DNA from: Shewanella frigidimarina
Lineage (GTDB): Bacteria; Pseudomonadota; Gammaproteobacteria; Enterobacterales; Shewanellaceae
Assembly: GCF_003797125.1 (NCBI RefSeq)
Contig: NZ_RKKE01000001.1
Location: forward strand, 124,001-188,000
DNA length: 64,000 nucleotides
Direction: 5' to 3'
In this document: piece after piece, positions 18,344 through 26,059 of the stretch
Layout of the letters: every line of letters starts with the position of its first letter
How positions within the stretch are numbered: position 1 is the stretch's first letter
Notes under the pieces: model-generated
Told to the model about the DNA's origin: nothing
Database searches by the model: none
The model's input: the letters and a program-made list of their open reading frames with translations, nothing else
Translations under genes and position numbers: made by a program

Positions 18344-19039
18344 ATGTTGATTATCAAATTTATTTTATTGTGTTCAATGGTATTTATGCCCACGTTACAT
18401 GCCGGAGAAACTTGGAAGATAACATCACTAGAATGGCCTCCTTATGCTGGATCAAAAGTAGAACATCAGGGACATTCAATTCAGAAATTAAGAAAACTGT
18501 TACAAAAGCAAGATATCACTCTTATCGTTGAGTTTTATCCTTGGAAAAGGTCTAAATATTTAGTAGAAACCAATAATGAATATATCGGAATTTTTCCTGC
18601 GTGGCCTGAAGATGTATTTGATGGGGCTATAATTTCTCCGGCAGTTGATTGGTCAGAAATAGCCATCTTAAAAATCCCAGACAAAGTCGTTAGTTTTGAC
18701 AGTATTGATGAGTTATTTGAAAAATATTCAGTCGGAATTGTTAGCACATACCATTATCCAAAAATTATTGATAACGCGATTAAAAAATATCCACATAACG
18801 TAGAACGTGCGTCGAATGAATTATCGTTGTTAAAAAAACTATTAGCTGGTCGAGGAGATGTGGCGATTACCGATCCTATAGTCATGCAATATTTGTCTAA
18901 ACAAGAATGGTCTTCCAAGATAGAAACTGTGTCTATAATTATGGAAAAAGAATTAGTGCTAGCTTTCAGAGATGATGAAGAAAATAGGCAACGTTTAAAG
19001 CTGTTAACAAAACTATTGAAAGAAAATGAAGTGTTTTAA
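18344..19039 (+). CDS. Periplasmic solute-binding protein of the amino-acid (SBP_bac_3) type
   Basis: The ATG at 18344 is preferred over an upstream TTG at 18329 because it gives a proper signal peptide (MLIIKFILLCSMVFMPTLHA) and has GAGGA upstream. The 231-residue product is a small extracellular solute-binding protein: EWPPYAG near the mature N-terminus, then FYPWKRSKYLVE and IGIFPAWPEDVF, and a second lobe with GDVAITDPIVMQYL. In Shewanella and Vibrio such stand-alone proteins are numerous and often lack transport partners; none is seen here. It lies between two copies of a long direct repeat, suggesting it was part of a gene-plus-spacer duplication whose second gene was lost. Confidence 0.8.
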   Translation: MLIIKFILLCSMVFMPTLHAGETWKITSLEWPPYAGSKVEHQGHSIQKLRKLLQKQDITLIVEFYPWKRSKYLVETNNEYIGIFPAWPEDVFDGAIISPAVDWSEIAILKIPDKVVSFDSIDELFEKYSVGIVSTYHYPKIIDNAIKKYPHNVERASNELSLLKKLLAGRGDVAITDPIVMQYLSKQEWSSKIETVSIIMEKELVLAFRDDEENRQRLKLLTKLLKENEVF

Positions 19040-19046
19040 ACATTTA

Positions 19047-19587
19047 TACTTTATAATTATATTTTACAAATTGGATCGAATACTCGATTCAACATTAAAT
19101 ATATATCCGTAATGATTGCCATCCTTGCGTACTTTTTCTACTAAATATATTCAGATTCGGCCTGCTGATATGATTTTCATATTTTGTTGAATACTGCTGA
19201 TGTCATATCAGCGGGCTAGGCCCAATTTATATTTGTAAGTTGATTTTTAGGTTGGCAACATTCACAGCTGGCAGAAAATAACAGATATTGATTACACATT
19301 TATTTTTGAAAAACACCGCAACTCGTAATATATTCAAGCTCATGTGACTAAGGCAGGACAGATTATTTGCTCCGTGATCGTTGTATATCAGGAAAGCATC
19401 TTCACTCATCCTTGCATCGAGGATCCTGTGCATTGATTCTATCCCCGCTTGCTTGTTCTGTTCTATGCTCAAGAACTAATGTTATATGAAGTGTTATATG
19501 CTGTGAGGTAGTAATTTAAATCAACATAACCAAAAATCGATTGAAAAATTTTAACTACACTATCGTTATTGGAACAATTAAAAACGG
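19047..19587. repeat. Long direct repeat, copy 2
   Basis: Near-identical to 17593-18325 but about 190 bp shorter. After the shared end GTTATTGGAACAATTAAAAAC the sequence diverges and no binding-protein gene follows, so the copy is orphaned. The remaining spacer to 19963 shows no gene; an A/T-rich stretch with TGATTTTATTGAAC words is all that is visible. Confidence 0.8.
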
Positions 19588-19963
19588 CAAATATAAAAAT
19601 TCAAACTATGATATAGAAAAAACCCATAAAATCAAAAGCTTACATGGAATAGGTTGGGGCTATTTTACCGATTTTCTTGAGCTCCCACTATTTAACTGAT
19701 TTTATTGAACTTTTTATCATTATCAATCAATGATTGAGACTGAAAACCGCCAAAACGTCCTCCAATGAGACACTATTGTCTGAGGTAAAAAGAGGAATAT
19801 AGTCACTATCACCTGCTTTATGCGGATCATTTCAAGTCCATCCCCCCTTTCTTGGCTCTTAAACGGTACTTTTTTGCTCGTTATTCACACAATTTATCAC
19901 GCCATAATCGACAATGTGTTAACATTATCTCATCACTTATCGCGCCATAAAGAGGGCTCACTC

Positions 19964-20122
19964 ATGAACGCCACGCTCAGTTATTGGATGCCGTTTATCT
20001 CAATAGGGATCGTTATCATCGGTGGTTTACTCATGGGGATCTACCACATCGTCACTTTTAATTCCTTTAAAGCGAAACAAGCGATTAGTCACAAAGAAGT
20101 CAATAATACCCCTGAGGGGTGA
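19964..20122 (+). CDS. Small single-pass membrane protein (hypothetical)
   Basis: This 52-residue frame starts at ATG 19964 with an AGAGGG ribosome-site-like sequence a few bases upstream. It has one strong hydrophobic helix (FISIGIVIIGGLLMGIYHIV) and a polar basic tail (FKAKQAISHKEVNN). I do not recognise the family. The organisation (short N-terminus outside, one helix, charged tail) is typical of small inner-membrane proteins, but coding is supported only by hydropathy and a plausible ribosome site. Confidence 0.4.
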   Translation: MNATLSYWMPFISIGIVIIGGLLMGIYHIVTFNSFKAKQAISHKEVNNTPEG

Positions 20123-20249
20123 GTCATCGTCACTATTCGTTTGGCATCAAACTCACTTCTGGACAGTGGTTAACATCACTTTAGATCATGCTTAAAATGA
20201 CAATGTCACTACGGGATGAAAAACACATTTTAAATGGGTATACCTAATC

Positions 20250-20576
20250 ATGAACAAAAAGCCGATACCTAAGGACACGTTAAGAAGTAACATAGCAAAT
20301 GCTCCAGACTTAGGTGCTTGCGAGGGGTTAATGTTCGATAATATTTTTGAAGTAGTAGATAAAGATAAAGCGATTTTTCTCAAAAAAAGCTCAGATTTGT
20401 GTATTGGTGTCAGAGATATTTTGACTGCATGCCAGATCTCGAATGCTGCCGAGCATAAGCTAGCCTTGAAGCGAATTGAACAATTATGGAATGCAAAACC
20501 TGATACAGGACTGGGAAATGAACTAGATAATTTAGTTGACATTGTTTGCCAGTATGAAGAGCAATTCTTGAGCTAG
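20250..20576 (+). CDS. Hypothetical protein (108 aa)
   Basis: An ATG-started frame of 108 residues, predicted mostly helical, with no signal peptide or membrane segment. It has a central Cys pair region (DLCIGVRDILTACQISNAAE) and an acidic C-terminus (LVDIVCQYEEQFLS). I do not recognise the family. The amino-acid composition is protein-like, but the ribosome site is weak and an opposite-strand frame overlaps, so coding is probable rather than certain. It stands alone at the edge of the accessory region. Confidence 0.5.
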   Translation: MNKKPIPKDTLRSNIANAPDLGACEGLMFDNIFEVVDKDKAIFLKKSSDLCIGVRDILTACQISNAAEHKLALKRIEQLWNAKPDTGLGNELDNLVDIVCQYEEQFLS

Positions 20577-20854
20577 AGCTGAGGACACCAGATCTGGCAC
20601 TTAGCTCTCTTTAACTACCCCTTTGGCGTGCACTCGCTTCTCATAAGCTTTTCTGTATTTGTTCAGTTACATCATTCATATTTGATACGCCTTGATATAT
20701 CACAAATCAACTAATATATATCAAACCACATCAAGAAAGGCGAAGTGACTCAACATTGATATGTTAAAATACATCATCAACTCACCAATCGTTTTTTCGA
20801 CTCAAAGAACAACTTAATTGACGTCTAATATCGAAAGCAACTACTGCATGGTGA
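20577..20854. other. Intergenic, no gene seen
   Basis: The stretch between the 108-aa gene and the IS200 remnant is AT-rich. TTGATACGCCTTGATATATC and CATCAAGAAAGGCG near 20690-20745 form a partial inverted pair, but there is no coding frame or recognisable promoter. Confidence 0.5.
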
Positions 20855-21084
20855 AGTTGGCGAGTTTATATACATATTCTTTTGAGGATATCGCCAAGAT
20901 ATGCTGTTGGGCAGCATGTTAGAAGAATTAAGCAGCAAACCAACAGATAAATTGGAGTAGATATCCGAACCTTAAAAAGCAATTTTTGGTTGGAGAAAAC
21001 TTTTTGGTCTGATGGATATTTTGCTTGTCCAGTCGGCAATGCAACCCATCAATATACTATCCGTTTTTGACAATTAGAGAACCT
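20855..21084 (+). pseudogene. IS200/IS605-family TnpA remnant
   Basis: Read in one frame, this stretch encodes the C-terminal half of a Y1 (HUH) IS200-type transposase: YIHILLRISPRYAVGQHVRR, then an in-frame stop at 20948, then SNFWLEKTFWSDGYFACPVG and NATHQYTIRF, and another stop at 21068. The order (HIHxLxxxPP-like segment, RRIK, then FWSxGYFxxxVGN) matches IS200 TnpA. The N-terminal HUH part and element ends are missing or unrecognisable, so it is a dead fragment. Confidence 0.65.
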
Positions 21085-21171
21085 CACAGCAGTGTATTAC
21101 TCAAGCACGTTATAACATTTAGCTGCCTGATAGATTATACAAAGGAAAAGGCCTAGCAGATGAAGTTTGTC

Positions 21172-21200
21172 CTCTAGCGAGCTTACGAGTTCCTAGGATC
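21172..21200. repeat. Dispersed intergenic repeat, copy A
   Basis: Contains GCGAGCTTACGAGTTCCTAG. Two other copies with the consensus GCGAGCYTRCGAGTTYCTAG occur at 23152-23181 and 61778-61806. This one precedes the first hipA-like gene; no gene lies between 21085 and 21355. An AT-rich promoter-like zone (TAGTGTAATAGCTATTTTAT near 21276) is directly before the gene. Confidence 0.7.
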
Positions 21201-21355
21201 ACGCTCTTTTACTTAGGGCGTTCTGTGGTCACAAAATGGCGCTTGACTTTTTGAGCATAAATCGTGTCAATAAATAGTGTAATAGCTATTTTATGTGCTA
21301 ATATTGTTTCAATAAATTAGTTTTACACTCTTTATTGAACCGAAATGGATGCATT

Positions 21356-22705
21356 ATGCCTAAAGCAATTACAATTCAAATTAACTACGCTTTTGAGTGG
21401 CATGATGTTGCGACTATCGAGTTTGCAGAACACCTTGATTCAAGCTTTTGTCGACTGGACTATGAAACAGATCATGTGTTTGCACACTATAATGATTTTG
21501 CAGAAACCGCAACCAGCGTCACTTTGCCAAACGACACCATGCCCTATCGAAATAATACAAACTGGTTTCGTTTTTTAGATGACATTATTCCCGCAGGCTC
21601 AAGTCGTAAATATTGGCTACGAACACTGCGCTTGCTCGATGAAGATAAGCTTACCAGGAATTTTATCCTGTTATCTCAAGGTACTATCGCACCGATAGGC
21701 AATATCAGGGTGAAAGAGTCGGTACCTGCTATTATTATTAACCCAATACCAGTAACGTTTAGCGTTGAGGATGTCTGTAGGCTTGAAGTCGACTTTATCG
21801 AATACGCACAGGCCAATGGAGCCGCTGCCGGCGGTGCGTCTGGTGCTGGTGGTGCGGCGCCTAAATTACTTCTTCGTTGTGATCCAGATGACAGAGTGTG
21901 GATCGATACCTTTCAAGATAATCCAAGCAATATAGACACCCGATACTTAGTTAAATTTCCAAGAGGAAGCGCAAGTATCGACCACGATATTTTAAGGGCT
22001 GAGTTTCACTTCTATCACGAACTTAACGCGCTTGGTTTCGATACTATACCCATTGATGAAATGCGGTTGATAGAGAGCGAGCGAGGTCCATCACTTTGGT
22101 TGCCAAGGTTCGATGTTGCAACAATAGGCAATAAACAGCAATTGCTTGGTATGGAGTCAGTTTACTCTGTCTTAGATATTGCTCCAGCGACTATGATGGA
22201 GCATGGCGAGGTGATCCGCGCTTTGATAGAAGTGTTTACTTTAAAAAGCGATAACAGTGAAACAACAACGTTTCTCGATGCAGAGGATGGAATAGCAGCG
22301 TTTGTTATCGAGTGGGTTCGCAGGGACTTGCTTAATATTGCTTTTGGTAATTCCGATAATCACGGTCGTAATACGTCATTCATCAAGCAGAACAATCGCG
22401 TATCCCTCGCGCCTATCTACGACTTTGCCCCCATGAAAGCCGATCCAGAAGTGATATCAAGGACTTTTATATGGGGGGCGGGCCTTGAATTAGGTGGACA
22501 ATATGACTTTGTTAAAATCGCTAATAGTCTTGCAGATCTTATTGAGCCAAAAGCCCTTTTAGATGCATTGGCTCAAACAGCAATAGAATTAGTTGAACTC
22601 AAGCAAAGGCTGGGAAACCGAGGTGTTCCCCAGTCTATTCTCTCTTTCCCAAGTATGGGGTATGAAAATTTAGAGAAGAAATTCAAAACCTGGAAACTAC
22701 TATGA
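21356..22705 (+). CDS. HipA-like serine/threonine kinase toxin
   Basis: The start at 21356 (MPKAITIQI) is preferred over an upstream in-frame start at 21335. The 449-residue protein has the HipA fold: an N-terminal couple_hipA-type region (FRFLDDIIPAGSSRKYW), a glycine-rich nucleotide loop (GGASGAGGAAPKLLLRC), and the catalytic loop FGNSDNHGRN with base Asp334, followed by YDFAPM carrying the metal-binding Asp. HipA toxins phosphorylate aminoacyl-tRNA synthetases such as GltX and arrest growth. The gene precedes its Xre partner and overlaps it by 4 bp, the reverse of the classical hipB-hipA order. It is one of two hipA-type genes within 3.5 kb, in opposite orientations and only distantly similar. 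Confidence 0.87.
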   Translation: MPKAITIQINYAFEWHDVATIEFAEHLDSSFCRLDYETDHVFAHYNDFAETATSVTLPNDTMPYRNNTNWFRFLDDIIPAGSSRKYWLRTLRLLDEDKLTRNFILLSQGTIAPIGNIRVKESVPAIIINPIPVTFSVEDVCRLEVDFIEYAQANGAAAGGASGAGGAAPKLLLRCDPDDRVWIDTFQDNPSNIDTRYLVKFPRGSASIDHDILRAEFHFYHELNALGFDTIPIDEMRLIESERGPSLWLPRFDVATIGNKQQLLGMESVYSVLDIAPATMMEHGEVIRALIEVFTLKSDNSETTTFLDAEDGIAAFVIEWVRRDLLNIAFGNSDNHGRNTSFIKQNNRVSLAPIYDFAPMKADPEVISRTFIWGAGLELGGQYDFVKIANSLADLIEPKALLDALAQTAIELVELKQRLGNRGVPQSILSFPSMGYENLEKKFKTWKLL

Positions 22706-23118
22706 CAGAAAAGGCCAAAATGTTAGCCCAAGATAATCGTCATGGCCGACTACCACTTGCTGCTAAGCGTAAAAAATTGCCGAGCTCTGTCAAAGATGAG
22801 CTTATGAAAAGTATTTGCATTGAGCTTATTACCAGTCAGATCACGACGGGTAAGGCTTTGCAAAGGTTGCGTACTGAAATGCTATTCGCTAATCAAGAGC
22901 AATATGCCAAAATGGTTGGCATTACAAGGAAGGCATTATCTGAGATTGAGGGAGATAAATCGAAAGCTAGCGCATTAGTTTTAGGCAAAGCCCTAAGGGG
23001 GGTTGGACTGGAGTTATTAGTCTTACCAAGAGATAAGTTTTTACAGGGTGAAATCATCAGTTATCAAAGCGCAACTGATGGTTCTGGCGCAAAAGCATAC
23101 CGGGATGATAATTTGTAG
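22702..23118 (+). CDS. Xre-family antitoxin partner of the HipA-like toxin
   Basis: This 138-residue protein overlaps the toxin stop by ATGA. The helix-turn-helix lies in the second half (LFANQEQYAKMVGITRKALS EIEGDK, about residues 70-97), giving operator binding. The N-terminal extension, with RHGRLPLAAKRKKLPSS, is basic and longer than in E. coli HipB. The product should neutralise the kinase and repress the operon. No clear operator repeat is visible upstream of the pair, unlike the second locus. Confidence 0.85.
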   Translation: MTEKAKMLAQDNRHGRLPLAAKRKKLPSSVKDELMKSICIELITSQITTGKALQRLRTEMLFANQEQYAKMVGITRKALSEIEGDKSKASALVLGKALRGVGLELLVLPRDKFLQGEIISYQSATDGSGAKAYRDDNL

Positions 23119-23151
23119 GGATCTAGCAGGGCGCTTCACTTCTAAGCCCGT

Positions 23152-23181
23152 CCTCAGGCGAGCTTGCGAGTTCCTAGGACC
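23152..23181. repeat. Dispersed intergenic repeat, copy B
   Basis: Carries GCGAGCTTGCGAGTTCCTAG, the same consensus as copies at 21172 and 61778. Together with copy A it brackets the first HipA/Xre pair (21.2-23.2 kb), which may mark a transposed or exchanged segment. The rest of 23119-23329 shows no gene. Confidence 0.7.
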
Positions 23182-23329
23182 TTCAGTCGCTGCTAAGAGG
23201 AAGGTTGAAAGCAGTGAAGACAAGCACTGCGCCATTTTCCACCTGGTGGAATTTCTGGGTTAGTAATCAAAGTTTGGTGTGGGAACTGAGAAAAAAAGCA
23301 ACCTAGTCTTTAAAACAAGAAGCCAATTG

Positions 23330-24633
23330 CTATTTAAGTAGTCGTCTAGATCTATCCTGTAAGCCATCAAGAATTGTATCCCTTATATGCACTGGAAAAT
23401 CTTGAGGTAATTGTAATTTAACTTTAGTGATGACTGAGTCAACTGAATTGGCTATCTCATTCATGATGTCCGCCATAGTTGCAGTATCAAAGCCAACGGC
23501 TTTTGCGGTTTGAATAAAGTGCCTTGGGAAGATCTGTGCTATTTGGTACTTCTTGTCGCTTTGAGCCCCATAGCCAGCTTTGCATCGCGAATATTTAACC
23601 CTTTACCGCCGAGCACAGGATACAAAGATAAAATATCGTAAAAAGGGGTTAGTCGATATCCACCACCCGCCTCAATAAAAAGTGAGAAATTTTTAGCGTG
23701 ACCATCGGTTGCCGCTAATAGCCAAAACAGTACCTGAGACTTCATGAAGTTAACTCGATCTTGCTCTGAATTGGTGGAGCCTAATAAAGATGACATAATC
23801 TGCTCAATATCGGGGCCGCCGTGGCTTTCATATTTTCTCGCTAGCGGAATGTTTAATGCTTGGCAAAAGTCCTCTTGGGGCAAACGCATAATCCATTTAC
23901 CATCAGATGAGAGCCTACGGTCAAAGCGTTCCACAGCAAGCGCTTTAACATCACCCACTTTAATGACCGAGCATTGCGGTACATCTAAGCCAAACTCCCT
24001 CACAATCATCATACATAAGTATTCATTTTCAACGCTGTCAGACATATCAAGAGTATGTGAATGACTCGGTATTGAACCTATGGGTAGCTTAATGATGTGC
24101 GTTGTCGGGGTCGCCTTAATAGGAAGCCGCCACTGTCCATCTAGATTAAGTAAGGCAGTTTTTTCTTGGGCACCTGCTATCGATATTCGAAAGTCATCTT
24201 CATCGGTTAACATGCCTAGTGGAATATCCGACTGATAACCCTTTAACACTCTTTCCAATTCTTGGTCCGATAAGGGTTTAGACTCAATCTTTTTAATATC
24301 AAACGGCTGTTGATCATGCGGTACGAGTTGCAATGCACCGACACTGTCTTGGCCGACTTTAGCCAATAAATCGAACGCTTGGGTCGATTGAGCATTATGG
24401 CGAGCAACAATTCTGTTTCTCACCTCTATATTATCTGGGAGTAGATTATCGAAGAAATTGTAAACCTCATCACCTTTATACGCTTGCTTACGCAGTGGCA
24501 TAGACAAAGAGATGGGACGACTGTTAGAGGTATCTAACCATTGCTGTTCATACTTAAACAGATGGGAGCCTGTGGTCGATTTAGTTAACTCTCCGACTAG
24601 GTAACCATTCATATAAACATCAAGGATAGCCAT
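23330..24633 (-). pseudogene. hipA: hipA with a single frameshift near the 3' end
   Basis: The frame from ATG 24633 runs 364 codons and stops at 23539 after AKLAMGLKATRSTK. The missing tail is intact in the next frame from about 23566 to a stop at 23330: SDKKYQIAQIFPRHFIQTAK, then AVGFDTATMADIMNEIANSV and further to SRRLLK. The join GLK|SDKKY implies loss of one or two bases at about 23563-23567, for example a G in AAAGGCGAC. Before the shift everything is canonical: phosphate-loop SIAGAQEKTALL, catalytic TDGHAKNF, and FYDIL. Classical HipA kinases inactivate aminoacyl-tRNA synthetases. The start overlaps the antitoxin stop (TAATG). The truncated kinase might keep activity; a sequencing error is an alternative. 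Confidence 0.85.
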
Positions 24634-24920
24634 TACCACTCCTCCTTCCATTCTTGCTCAGTCGGTATGGCTTTATCACCTACAAGCTCACCCCCTAACT
24701 CTGGGTTTCTAACCTTAATGTCTAGCTCAAGGTTTAATGCCGATAATATCTTAAACAGCGTTTCTATTTTAGTAGAGTCAGGGTTCTGCTCAAAGCTAGA
24801 AACCGTATCCTGACGAATGCCGACCTTACTAGCTGCTTTACTTTGCGATAGCTTCATATTTAGCCGCACATCTTTAAGATACGCGCTAAGCTGCTTTGAG
24901 TTCGTCACCTTCATAATCAC
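24633..24920 (-). CDS. hipB: HipB-like Xre antitoxin
   Basis: This 95-residue protein has a helix-turn-helix at about 24-50 (LSQSKAASKVGIRQDTVSSF) and an acidic, Trp-ending C-terminus (EQEWKEEW) like HipB, whose C-terminal Trp is functional in E. coli. An ATG at 24914 is an alternative start. It precedes and overlaps hipA (TAATG). Three 22-bp repeats with an exact 28-bp period lie at 24950-25027 upstream and are likely its operators. With the toxin frameshifted, the antitoxin may persist as a repressor only. Confidence 0.88.
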   Translation of the reverse strand: MIMKVTNSKQLSAYLKDVRLNMKLSQSKAASKVGIRQDTVSSFEQNPDSTKIETLFKILSALNLELDIKVRNPELGGELVGDKAIPTEQEWKEEW

Positions 24921-24949
24921 TTTACCTATATAAACAGTTCCAATATCAC

Positions 24950-25027
24950 TTTACACGCTATAGCAGGTAAATCAAGTTTTACACGCTACAACCGTTAAAA
25001 CAATCTTTACACGCTATAGGCGTTAAA
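24950..25027. promoter_or_regulatory. Triple operator array of the hipBA locus
   Basis: Three 22-bp elements start at 24950, 24978 and 25006, each opening with TTTACACGCTA and closing with (G)GTAAA or GTTAAA, at an exact 28-bp period. A partial fourth (TTTACCTATATAAAC) is near 24921. HipB from E. coli binds four spaced operators, so this array is a strong candidate for Xre binding sites. Confidence 0.75.
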
Positions 25028-25427
25028 GATGTAATTACATACTAACGCGTGTTGCCATAAAAGAGACTGATCAAAAAATATGAATGAATAAAAAAAAATA
25101 CCAAGGGGGAGTTTGCCCATAAGAATATCAACTTACAGACCAATCAAAGTGGTACTAAAGTGGTGACTAAATGTAATTACCACAAAACAAAACACCAATA
25201 ACCCATTGAATAAAATCTAAAATTAAAACCTGCACCACATTCAGGTTCAGAATATAGAGTAGGAAATTATTAACCTTTACATAGGGTTATAAACCTTCAT
25301 TTACCGTCATGTAACTATCAAACAAGGTCATGACGGTAACAGCTCAACGATGATGGCTAAGCCATTTATCGATTGACGAAAACCACCGGTGCGCGATGCA
25401 GATAAACACAGGGAAGCTCACAAAACA
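25028..25427. other. Intergenic, no gene seen
   Basis: AT-rich spacer between the hip operators and the IS66 remnant. It contains several TGACGGTAA / TTACCGTCAT words around 25300-25340, which form a weak inverted pair, but no coding frame. Confidence 0.5.
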
Positions 25428-25751
25428 TCAACATACTTGCAGGCCTTTTATAATCTCAAGCAGATAGTGTGGGGGTAATGCGCTGGGGAAAGACAATAAA
25501 CCAGTTTGATGCTGAAAATGGATATCCTGGGATGAAGCACTAGGTTGAGTTGTCATCACCGTCGGCGAGGCTACTGTGGCCTGAACAAACGGCATAACCT
25601 TTGGACTACTTGTTTTAGCCATATCCGCTTTGCGGGCGTAGAACCTGCTTAGACTAAGCTTATGTTGACGGCAAAAATGTGAAATAGTTAAGCCGCTGGC
25701 GGATTGTTACTGTATCAAAGCAGCCCAATCCTCATCTGAACGTTTAGACAT
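25428..25751 (-). pseudogene. IS66 orfA (TnpA accessory) remnant with in-frame stop
   Basis: Reading from ATG 25751 gives SKRSDEDWAALIQ, a TAA stop, then QSASGLTISHFCRQHKLSL, SRFYARKADM and on to LPPHYLLEIIKGLQVC. This is the layout of the small OrfA protein of IS66 elements (N-terminal SGLS..FC..H motif, C-terminal LxxLxxGL). The stop after codon 14 breaks it, and tnpB and tnpC are absent, so only a fragment of an IS66 element remains. Confidence 0.75.
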
Positions 25752-25950
25752 ATTAACTCCTGATGTAATAGTCAGTCGTTAATATAGGAAACCAATACGG
25801 GTTACAGAAGATGTACTTGCCCGGATGCTTACCGTGGAATGTTGATTTGAGCAATTTGGATTAATGTTTCACTGCTTCATTTACCGCTTACTATGAAATC
25901 CATTCTTTCAAAATTAAATAAAGAGTAACATGCATGAAATAGATCCAGAA
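25752..25950. other. Intergenic, no gene seen
   Basis: Spacer between the IS66 remnant and the palindromes in front of the ATPase gene; AT-rich, without a coding frame or recognisable IS66 terminus. Confidence 0.4.
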
Positions 25951-26008
25951 AGCACTTTTATGCGCATAAAAATGTTAAAAATCACACTTTTATGCGCATA
26001 AAAGTGTG
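25951..26008. promoter_or_regulatory. Pair of TTTTATGCGCATAAAA palindromes before the ATPase gene
   Basis: A perfect 26-bp palindrome spans 25983-26008 (CACAC..., centre ATGCGCAT, ...GTGTG). A second copy with the core TTTTATGCGCATAAAA sits 32 bp upstream (25953-25974), about three helical turns. They lie 50-105 bp before the ATPase start and are probably operators or a replication/maintenance signal for that gene. Confidence 0.75.
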
Positions 26009-26059
26009 AAGTGAGTTATAATATAGGTCGTTAACGACCTTAATTGGCGAGAAATAACA

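Noticed and set aside
20192..20542. Minus-strand 116-codon frame overlapping the 108-aa gene
   Set aside because: Low-complexity, Ser-rich translation without ribosome site; the plus-strand frame looks more protein-like.
21335..21355. Upstream in-frame start for the hipA-like gene
   Set aside because: The MPKAITIQI start at 21356 fits better.
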